NCBI RefSeq assembly: GCF_051106095.1
Contig: NC_135783.1
Location: 192,652,947 to 192,716,946 of the forward strand
Origin: Pogona vitticeps
Lineage: Eukaryota; Chordata; Lepidosauria; Squamata; Agamidae
DNA: 64,000 bases
Direction: 5' to 3'
Shown here: positions 22,380-31,400 of the stretch, in pieces
Numbering within the stretch: position 1 is the first letter of the stretch
How the letters are laid out: the number at the start of each line of letters is the position of its first letter
Made by a program: the position numbers and the translations under genes
The notes under the pieces: model-generated
The model's database searches: none
What the model was told of the DNA's origin: nothing
The model's input: only the letters and a program-made list of their open reading frames with translations

Positions 22380-22453
<74 letters not shown>
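22380..22453. repeat. microsatellite (ATG)n, about 24 units
   Basis: A perfect ATG/GAT trinucleotide run, preceded by AGAAAGA and followed by TTTTGGCC. Translations of it are poly-Met, poly-Ile or poly-Asp artefacts. Confidence 0.95.
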
Positions 22454-22456
<3 letters not shown>

Positions 22457-22882
22457 GGCCTTTAATGGGAAATCATCCCGTTTCACAGACATTTCTAACT
22501 AAACAAATTCTTAGCAGTGTCAAAGAAAGCGAGCACATAAGATCTGCTCTCTTTCTCTCTCTTATGTGTGTGTGTTTGTGTGTGAACTATGATGGACTAA
22601 ATATTCACAAAAGAGTCATCTAATAGGATCCAAAATTGATTGGTTTCAAATGAAATCAAATTGTTTGGGGTGAATCTAACCATTATTAACTCAGCATAGA
22701 AGTTTGGCAAAAATGGAAATAAACATCTTTAAAGCCTAATTCATGAGAAATACGGGTCATGGAATCTGATGCTTCCAGATGTTGGTCCAGCATGACAGTT
22801 ATTCGAGTCGCCTACCAGGATTCTGCACTTGGGTTAACCCGCATAATAGAATGAAACCATGGCCATATCAACAGAGGGGCTG
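22454..22882. other. gene-free stretch
   Basis: Nothing recognised apart from a short GTGTGTGTG tract near 22,565. Confidence 0.45.
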
Positions 22883-23119
22883 GAGTGACGGGCTGGTGAA
22901 CTTGATTTTGGGGTCAGGGATTAAGAGTTCAGTTCCTTACAATGCCTCCTGGAAGATAAGCAGCCACCCATGTTGCCTTCAGGAAGCTGCACATCCCCAG
23001 ATGCTCCCAGATGAAGGGAAGAGTAACCCCGTTCTGAGTACTGTATAAATAGAAAACTCTGGAAAGGGTCACACTAGGTCAGAATCAACTTGGCAGCACA
23101 CAATCATCATTATTAATAG
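22883..23119 (+). mobile_element. tRNA-derived SINE with trinucleotide-rich tail
   Basis: The body shares GAAGGGAAGAGTAACC..TTCTGAGTACT, GGAAAGGGTCAC and AGAATCAACTTGGCAGCACA with the better copy at 26.23-26.45 kb. It ends in AATCATCATTATTAATA, the start of a degenerate trinucleotide tail. The head has a weak B-box-like AGAGTTCAGTTCC. It is diverged and old. Confidence 0.55.
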
Positions 23120-23598
23120 CAATGGTGTAGCTACTTTTCAGATGTTCTATACTGTAAAATGTTGCATCACACTGTTCAAGAACTAGGAGTTAAATAATTT
23201 TAGATTACTGAGAATCTCTTGAACTTCCTGAAGAATGATTTATTGAGATAGATGTAATGTAGGCTCTTTGGTGAACTGGGTACAATTGTTCTGTCTTGGG
23301 AAAAAAAATCATTAATTTCCATTTGGTTGGGAAAAGATGAGGAATACGGACTTTTAATAACTCCTTTGCAATTTCATTTTTAGATTTTATCTGTGATCAG
23401 CATCTCTTTTTTTCTTTATTAAGTCCTTCATGATATGTAACTCTCTTCTCATGTATCTAATTAAATAATAATTTGGTGGTTTTTTTTTTGTTCCGAAAGA
23501 ACACTCAGATAGCACTTAAATAACACATAACGCTTTTGGCTCATGTGCTCTGTACTCCTATACATTCTGTTAAGTTCCAGGAAAGTGAGTTCCATTCC
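23120..23598. other. gene-free stretch
   Basis: AT-rich unassigned DNA with poly-A/T runs near 23,300, 23,410 and 23,480. No gene was recognised. Confidence 0.45.
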
Positions 23599-23692
<94 letters not shown>

Positions 23693-23693
23693 A

Positions 23694-23725
<32 letters not shown>

Positions 23726-23741
23726 ATACTAATACTAATAC

Positions 23742-23837
<96 letters not shown>
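23599..23837. repeat. compound microsatellite (ATC)n-(CTA)n-(AAT)n
   Basis: About 13 ATC units change at 23641 to about 17 CTA units, then a mixed CTA/AAT zone, then about 31 pure AAT units to 23836. In all there are close to 80 trinucleotides. The switches each change one base of the unit, as in stepwise slippage plus point mutation. Confidence 0.95.
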
Positions 23838-23838
<1 letters not shown>

Positions 23839-24378
23839 CAACTTCTGAAGAGTCTCTGAGATACCAGTTTGTGCTGGGTGTCTGTTGCACTGGTTTCCCC
23901 CATGAGAGGTGTCTTCAGTCTGAATGCTTTTTCCTCTTTCTAAAAAAAAAGGCAACTGAATTTTCTTATACATTCATCTCTAATAACGGCCATTAGCATG
24001 TCTCAGTTTGCAGATGGTGGTATCTCCTATGAGAAATGTCTTTAATGAAGTTCTCTATGGTTTCAGACAGCTTTTCTCTGGAATCTTGCCTTGCCTTAGA
24101 GGCAGGACCTGATTCAAAGTCCATCTATAAGCTGAGCAACATGCGCTGGAGTACTACAGTGTTGAAGGGACTGTTACATTATCAGCAGATACGATTTGAC
24201 TAATCCTGATTTCTATGATCATATTGCCCCATCCTTTAGGATTAAATACATCATTTAAGTGTGGGATAAGTGTCATATCATTTCAAGTAATGTCAGTAAT
24301 TTTGAGTCCTAGTGTTAGCTTCCATCCACAAGCTGCAAATTAGGATCAAGAAGAAGAGTGCATATATTTAATACAATC
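23838..24378. other. gene-free stretch
   Basis: No recognised gene or repeat. It leads into the SINE head at 24.38 kb. Confidence 0.45.
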
Positions 24379-24452
24379 TAGTGTAGTACACTGGATAGAG
24401 TGATGAACTAGGACTCTAGAGATCAGGGTTCAAATCCCTGTCCATTTCACTG
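24379..24452 (+). mobile_element. tRNA-derived SINE head fragment
   Basis: TAGTGTAGTACACTGGATAG is A-box-like and GGGTTCAAATCCCTG is a good B-box. The spacing and wording match the SINE at 8.1 kb. The body beyond about 24,452 is not recognisable. No cloverleaf or anticodon arm supports a functional tRNA gene. Confidence 0.6.
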
Positions 24453-25294
24453 GCATTAAATTAAAATTATTTAAAAGTGTTGGACAAGCAATCTTCTTAA
24501 AAATAGTTATACAGTACAACTATCTTGCCTCCTTGTCAGAGTGGTCGGCTGCCAGAGGTGGTGGGGAAGGGCAGCCCAAGCTCCTGACCAGACTGGCCCA
24601 TCACTGGAGAAGGAGGACCCCAGCAGCACAGGATGGAAGGTGAGTGGGCCAGCCAACTGGGAATGAAGTGAAGGAATGAATGTGTGGCACCTCTGGTGTC
24701 ACGCAGAGAACTTCGTATGAAGCCCCACTACTTTATTTGTGCCCATCTCTAATACAGACTTCCCTTAGGTGCTGGTTCCTGGGGAAATGACTGCCATGGC
24801 CTCAGTGGAGAAATCCTCTAGTGAGAAGGAAGAAGACCCCCATGACCCCCATAGCCCAGGTTCCTCTGGGCTGTAAGTCATCATGTCTCCTGAAGACCAG
24901 GCTCAGGCCCTGAAGGCAGAACATCTGCACTAGACAGGTAGGCCCTCAGATGTACTGCCCAACTTCAGGGAAGGCTTCTTCTTAAGTAGGCAGATGCCTC
25001 AAGTCAAAGATCGCAGTAAGAGCAAGCCCCTATCCACACTTTCTCGGCACACACCTAAGACTTGAATATCGTTCCCAGCATTATCACCATGTAAGTTCTA
25101 GTTTCAATTTTATCCAGTGCAGGATGCATATGGTTTAACCTACCTTGAACTTGAGCGTGAACTGAGCCTACTGGATTCCTCATTGCCGTGACTGACCTGA
25201 ATTGTTTATCATTTTGCTCTGTGTTTTCCCTATCAGTCCATTGCTATCTTGTCTGACTAATTACTGTAGCTTGTTGACTTTGGCCTGGTTATTA
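24453..25294. other. gene-free stretch
   Basis: GC content is higher than in neighbouring DNA (24,540-24,960), with no open frame of note and no repeat I can name. A diverged LTR or old LINE part is possible but not supported. Confidence 0.4.
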
Positions 25295-25947
25295 CCGTAT
25301 TTGCCGCCGTACAAGATGACTTTTTTGGCCCAAAAAATGCCTCCAAGTGGGGAGGGGGTCATCTTGTACGCTGGGTGCACTTCATTTGGGCCAGTAAGAA
25401 GCCACCAAGGCCATTGAGTGAGTGATGCGGGGCCGCCCCGGCCAGGGAGGAAGGCAGGTGGGCAGGCAGACAGGCAGGCAGTCGGTCTGGATGGATGGAT
25501 GGAAGCAGAGCAGGCCATGCCTGAGCGGCCAGAGCCCGCCGCTGGCCTGCCTGCTGCCCCATGCTGCTGAGCCAGCTGCACGCTCACTTGCCCGCCACCC
25601 GCCCGCTTCCCCTCTTCTTCTTCCTCCTCCTCCTCCTCCTCCTCCTGCCACCCACCCAGCCGCTTCCCCTCTTCCTTGCCCTCTCACTGCTGAGCCAGCT
25701 GCTCGCTCGCTCGTCTACCTGGCCGCTTCCCCTCTTCCTCCTCCTCTTCCTCCTCCTCCTCCTGCCACCACCCACCCAGCCGCTTCCCCTCTTCCTCGCC
25801 CTACTCCCCGCCGGCCGTGAACTTCCAGGGCAGGCCCGGGCAGAGCCCCGGCAGCTGCCACCGGCGCCGCAGGAGAGCCGTCCACTCTATATTTTAAGTG
25901 GAAATGTTGGGGGTCATCTTATACAGCCAGTCGCCTTGCAAATACGG
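25295..25947. mobile_element. GC-rich MITE with CCGTATTTGC ends
   Basis: The ends CCGTATTTGC (25295) and GCAAATACGG (ending 25947) are inverted repeats. Subterminal GTACAAGATGAC and GTCATCTTATAC also pair. The interior is unusually GC-rich and contains a tandem duplication of about 120 bp (CTGCTGAGCCAGCTG at about 25563 and 25687, each followed by a CGCTTCCCCTCTTC and CTCCTCCTCC block). No target duplication is evident. The long frames in the interior are compositional artefacts. Confidence 0.65.
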
Positions 25948-26225
25948 CACCTGTTGAATTTCATGCTACTCCTGTCTTCCTGTTCAAGGATGTATGGCTC
26001 CCTTCTTTCTATTGAGAGTGTCTTTGATTGGCTTCAAGCTGAAGTATTCCTATTGTGCTACACAGATACCCCAAGCAGGACAGTAACCTTTTGCAATCAT
26101 ATTCTTTCTTAAAATTACTCTGGTATCTTCTGTGACCCAAATTCAAAGGGTTCCAAATACTGTTCCATTTCTAAGTCTGGTTTGCACACTGTATGGTATT
26201 GTATTAAATACTGAAGCACAATCAG

Positions 26226-26447
26226 ATATTGAGCTCAGTGATTTAGGTATCTGGCTGCAGAGCCAGAGACTTGGAGCTTAATTCCCCATTGAGCCTCCCA
26301 GGAGAACAGCCAGCCTGTGTGGCCTTGGGCCAGCTACACAGTCCCGGGGCGTCCCCAGAAGAAGGGAATGATAAACCACTTCTGAGTACTCTCTATCTGG
26401 AAAACCCTGAAAAGGGCCACCATAAGTCTGAATTGACTTGGTGGCAT
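26226..26447 (+). mobile_element. tRNA-derived SINE with (ATG)n tail
   Basis: The head TCTGGCTGCAGAGCCAGAGA ... AGCTTAATTCCCC is tRNA-like. The body ends AGAAGAAGGGAATGATAAAC ... TTCTGAGTACTCTC and CCACCATAAGTCTGAATTGAC, then runs straight into the ATG microsatellite. The same head with a shorter body occurs at 50.87 kb, so two SINE subtypes share one promoter. Confidence 0.7.
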
Positions 26448-26541
<94 letters not shown>

Positions 26542-26573
26542 GATGATGATGATGATTGATGATGATGATGATG

Positions 26574-26619
<46 letters not shown>
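26448..26619. repeat. microsatellite (ATG)n then (TTA)n
   Basis: About 42 ATG units with three single-base phase slips (ATTGATG) precede about 15 TTA units. It starts exactly at the SINE tail and probably grew from it. Confidence 0.95.
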
Positions 26620-27329
26620 GAATATCAGCCAAAGGGACCAGGAGTAATGGATCATATCTAATAATGCTGGAAAGAGTTCTTTTACTAGGAGTAATCTCCT
26701 TTAAAGCAATCTTTCTGGTCATACAGGAAACGCTCCAGCCCCGATCAAGAAAAGAGTAGCCTTCAGGCCAGACCAAAGCTGGGCTGGTTCATAATCTGGG
26801 GGTAATTTGTCTGAATGCCAGAAATAGCTTGCCCCAGACAATGCCACAAGTGGGCCCAAACACAAGCTATTTCTCCATCTAATCGACTCTGAATCTCTCC
26901 CTCTCTTCAGTACAGCTAGCAGCAATCCCTGGCTAGTTAGGGATGAAGGGTGAGGTTCAAGAAACCCCAGAAGGATTTTTGTGATATCACCAAGGTTAGT
27001 AAATTCTGTTGATTGTCAGCTCCTGTGGATGTAGCCCAGTTCTTCATAGGCATGGAGTACATATAGCCTCAGTAGACAGATGTTAATGACATTTATGCAA
27101 ACATGAAGGGGGAAAATAGAAGAAAGCAGTATACTTCCACTAATAATAATTAAGTGACATAGCCAAGTTGGCATTGACCAACCAAAGAGTTGGTCAATAC
27201 CAACTTAAGGCAACGACCCACCCCCCTACCCAGGACATCCTAGATATAAAGTAGTCAGAAGTGGTTTACTATGCCTTCTATCTAGTGCTCCACTAGCTTT
27301 TCCCAGCACCAGACAGGTGGCAGGACAAG
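26620..27329. other. gene-free stretch
   Basis: No recognised gene or named repeat. A short inverted pair, GTTGGCATTGACCAAC and GAGTTGGTCAATACCAAC, lies near 27,170-27,205. Confidence 0.45.
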
Positions 27330-27460
27330 CAACTCCATCAGCCACACATGCTATACATGATCCCAGCTGGTTCCTCTCTGGGAAGCACCCTGGGATTTGA
27401 ACTCCTGGCCTCTAGTTCCAAAGACCGATACCTCCTGCTCAGTGCTAATCTACTTTCCTT
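27330..27460 (-). mobile_element. possible tRNA-derived SINE head
   Basis: On the minus strand, TTAGCACTGAGCAGGAGGTA is A-box-like and GAGTTCAAATCCCAGGG is B-box-like, about 35 bases apart, as in tRNA-derived SINEs. The body is not clear. It could also be a chance match. Confidence 0.35.
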
Positions 27461-27545
27461 CCCTCCCCCCTCCCCCAGTACTAGAGCAATCTGTGAATAG
27501 CAACATTTCGTGAGGATAAAATGGGAAGGAGGAAGGCTCCTTGGA

Positions 27546-27568
27546 GGGAAGGTGTGATACGACGGTAC
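27546..27568. repeat. left copy of 23-bp direct repeat bounding composite element B
   Basis: This 23-mer, containing GGTGTGATACGACGGTAC, directly precedes the 5' LTR of element B. It recurs exactly at 35860-35882 at the far end of the inverted segment. Its last five bases, GGTAC, would fit a normal 5-bp gypsy target duplication; the other 18 are unexplained. Confidence 0.9.
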
Positions 27569-28045
27569 TGTCACATACAGCACTGATGGTACCTGTCTGT
27601 CATGGGTTTGGAGGGAAAGTTCCATCCTATGGGGAGTGGAAGGCGGGACATCAGGGGGAGGAGCTGTACTGTATATATATTTGGAGCTTGTGTGGAAATG
27701 AGGAGTGGGAGTCTGTGTGTCAGACTGAGTACAACTGTGTGTCAGTTAGTACATACCTGATAGGTTCAGGTTTCTTTATAGGTAGCCAGAACTGATAGGT
27801 TCAGGGTCTGTGCTTTACTTTAAAGTGTTCTGTGTGAACCAAACTGTTGTATGTATGATTGAGACTAAGCCACGTTACAGTATCTTATTTACCTGATCTT
27901 TTTATTTACCCTGTTTGTTATTTAAATAAACCTTGTTCTTTTGTTTAGTAAAATCCATTCCTGGTCTGTGTGACTTCTTATAGGGAATGGTTGGTGGCAG
28001 CATAATTAAAGTGTGGCATATTCCAGTAGGTCTGGGGTTGTCACA
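27569..28045 (+). repeat. 5' LTR of element B
   Basis: It starts TGTCACATACAG, ends GGTTGTCACA, and is 477 bp. A TATA-like run sits at about 27672-27680 and AATAAA at 27925-27930. It is a different subtype from the LTRs of element A, with a shorter U3 (TGGAAATGAGGAGTGGGAG where element A has an AGTTTAGTTGGG-type segment). Confidence 0.92.
27672..27680 (+). promoter_or_regulatory. candidate LTR TATA box of element B
   Basis: TATATATAT lies about 104 bases into the LTR, the same offset as in element A. It would drive transcription of the genomic RNA that also serves as gag-pol message. No start site can be fixed from sequence alone. Confidence 0.5.
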
Positions 28046-28483
28046 TTGATTGGTGTCCAGCGTGTGGGATACGACTGGTCCAGTTGTCCAGTGGTCCAGC
28101 AAAGCCTTGGCAAGTGTGCCCAGAGCAAGGGGGGTCTAGTCAGGGAAAATCTGAGGGCGCGTAGGTAATCTTCTAGGCTTACCTCACGGGGAGGTACGCT
28201 AGTGGAAGAACGTGCACACTCAGATTGGGGGACTAGATTAGGGAGCTCTGAGGCAACCCGTTTTGGCGGGAAAAGGCTGAGGCAAAGCTGTGTGAAGTAA
28301 CAGTGATCTAGCCTGTCTGCTGAGAGGCCTAGCAGAGGGGGTGAATTCTGCCTGGCAACAGTTGCAAGTTAGTGCTGAAGGAACAGCAGCAATCTATAGA
28401 AGGCTGTTTCTGAGGCAAAAGGAAAAAAGTCGTCGTTTTATTTTGAGGCTTGACTTTTGGAGGCAGCCTGTTCTGGGGGGATT
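28046..28483 (+). other. leader with primer-binding region of element B
   Basis: The leader begins TTGATTGGTGTCCAGCGTG. TGGTGTCCAGCG is the likely tRNA primer-binding site because it starts with TGG a few bases after the LTR; I could not assign the tRNA. The rest is a 400-base untranslated leader, closely matching the one in element A. Confidence 0.6.
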
Positions 28484-31400
28484 ATGCCCTTGACTCGAAG
28501 CCAAATGGCAGAAATGGGAGAAGTGAGAGATCCACAGGTAGACCAAGGTTCTGAGGAAGAATTTGGCTCAGTGCAGGATGAGAGCACGGGAGAACAGAAC
28601 CCAGAACTCAGAAAAATGCTCCTAGCCCAACAGCATGAACTGAGGGTGAGGGAAATGGAGGAAAGGGAAAGGGAGAGGCAAAGACAATTTGAATTGGAGA
28701 GAGAGAAAATGGCGTTTGAGCTGAAGAAGCTGGAGATAATGAGTAGAAATAGTAATAACAATAATAATGAGGGGAACCCAGGGAATGGGGAAGGCAGCCT
28801 GTCTAAAACTGACCTGAAGAAATTCCCTGTGTACCACAAGGGAGATTGCCCTGAGGTGTTCTTTTCCCTCGTGGAAACAGCGTTTGTGGACTTCTCAGTA
28901 AGGGAAACTGAGAAGATGACCATTATGCGATCTTTAATCAGTGGCAGCCTGGCAGAAGTCTATGCAGAGATGCCAGTGGAACTGCTGAAAGACTTCGCTG
29001 AGTTTAAAAAACTGGTGTTTGCCAGACATGGGATAAATGCGGAACAGCTGAGGCAAAGATTCAGGTCACTCACAAAAAACCCAGAGCAGACTTTTACCCA
29101 AGTAGGGGCCCAACTGGTGAGGTTGCTAGAGAAATGGCTGTCTCAGGAGGGGACAGAGACCTTCCAGCAGCTCAAAGACCTGATAGCGCTGGAACAGTTT
29201 TATTCAGTCCTGCATGGGGAACTGAAGTTCCAGGTGAGGGAGAGGAAACCTAAATCTGTGTCAGAAGCGGCGGAGATCGCAGATTTTATTTCCCAAATAA
29301 GAAAGCCCTTAGGTGCTGAGGGGAAATCTGTAGGTAAACCCAAAGAAACCTACAGCAAGTACTCTCAGGGACCAGGGAAAAACCAGCAAGGGGGAGGGAC
29401 CCATGTTGAAGGGAAGCCCTCAGACATGAAACCACAAAAACCTCAGATTTTGGAGGGAAAACCAAAACCAGAGGAGAAAGACTCCAAGTACAGCAGAAAA
29501 TGTTATTTCTGTCAAGGAAAGGGCCATCTAATCTCAGAGTGTGAGAAATTAAAGCAGCTAAAGGGAAATTTGCCTCATGATTTGAGTGGAACCAAGCCAA
29601 AAGCTGTGTTCTGTGTCCAGAAAGAGCAAAGCTCCTTGCCACTGAGGGAGCCTGTTGCCATGGCTACTCAATCTGGAACAGTTACATCTGCTGATCAGGC
29701 TGGGGAAAATGGTCCTCTTGTGGAGGTCAAGCGCTGCTTACTAGTGAGGACAGATTCGCAATTGTTTGAGACCGCAGGGGTGGACGTAGGAATACTTGAC
29801 CATCAGTATAGGGGGCTAAGGGATACTTGTTCCCAGGTGACCCTGTGCCATCCAGACATTATTCCTAGGGAGTATATAATCCCAAATGAGAGCATGAAGG
29901 TGGCAGGGATTGAGGGGCAGGTGATCTCACTGCCAGTAGCTGAGGTACCTGTGAGCTTTCAAGGCTGGAGGGGAGTGTGGCGGCTAGCGATTTCATCGAC
30001 TCTGCCAGCAGCCGTGCTCGTGGGAAATGACCTGGCTGAACATGTGAAAAGGGTGCTAGTGATTACACGCTCACAAGCTACCACGGGGACAGTTCAGGGG
30101 GGTACTGAAGAGCCCGAGGCTGAAGCAGGTGAGGGTAGTCCCGAAGCTGTGGTAGAAACCTTAACCACAGACAGCAAATTTGGCCAAGAGCAAAAGGCAG
30201 ACGCCACTCTCCGAAAGTGTTTTGAAAAGGTGACAGACACCCAGCTAACACCTGAAACCCCAGCGAGATTTTGCGAGAAAAAGGGAATTTTATATAGAGA
30301 GACCCTGATGAATATCTCAAAAGGGGGAGATGGGATCAGAAGTCAGCTAGTGGTACCTGAAAAGTATCACCCCATGATCTTACAAAGGGGGCACTCTGAC
30401 ATGTTTGCTGCGCACTTAGGGGTGAACAAAACACAGCAGAGAATCACACAGAATTTTTACTGGCCTGAAATAGGGAAGCAGATCAAGGAGTTCTGTAAAC
30501 AATGTGATGTGTGTCAGAGGCAGGGGAATAACCGTGACAGGACCAAAGCAAAGTTGTGTCCTTTGCCTGTGATTGACACCCCGTTTAAATGTACAGGAGT
30601 GGATATTGTGGGACCTTTGCCCAAGGCCACAAAGAGGGGGAACCGGTTCATTCTCACCATTGTGGACCATGCCACGAGGTACCCCGAAGCCATTCCCTTG
30701 ACTAACATCGAAACCAACACAGTGGCAGATGCCTTGGTGGGGTATATGTCCAGGATGGGATTTGCCTCAGAAATAATCACAGATTTGGGCACATCGTTTA
30801 CATCAAAGCTCATGAAACGGTTATGGCAAATCTGTGGAATTAAACACAAGGAAACCACTGCCTATCACCCCGAAAGTAATGGGTTAACGGAGAAGTTCAA
30901 TGGGACTTTGATGCGCATGATTAGGGCTTACTTGGCAGAGAATCCAAACAATTGGGACCAGAAGCTGCAATCCCTTTTGTTTGCTTATCGATCAGTGCCT
31001 CAAGCCAGTACCGGGTTCAGTCCGTTTGAACTTTTGTTTGGGAGAAGGGTGAAAGGTCCACTTGATTTAATCAAGCAGAATTGGGAGCAGATCACCCAGG
31101 ATGACCCACAAGACATTGTGACATATATAGACTCTTTAATGAATGACCTAAAGAGAAACCTAGAGCTAGCAGCAGAGAACCTGCAAGCTCAGAAGGTTAG
31201 ACAGAAAACCTGGTATGACCAGAAAGCCAGGGAGAGGCACTTTAACCCAGGGGAGGAAGTGCTTTGGCTTAGGCCCTGCAAAGAGAACAAACTGCAGCTC
31301 AAATGGGCAGGACCATATAGGGTCATTTCTAAGATGTTGGACCTGAACTACCTTATAGAGCAGGAGGAACACCAAGCAAGGAGGGTGGTACATGTGAATG

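Noticed and set aside
23599-23837. A CRISPR array
   Set aside because: The repeats are contiguous trinucleotides without spacers, in a eukaryotic genome.
23461-23973. Frames of poly-Ile, poly-Asn, poly-Ser, poly-Thr and poly-Met
   Set aside because: Translations of trinucleotide microsatellites; the same applies at 22.4, 26.5 and 58.7 kb.
25422-26112. Overlapping 132- and 183-codon frames rich in Pro, Leu and Ala
   Set aside because: They follow the CTCCTC-rich GC core of a MITE. Every frame is open because of base composition.
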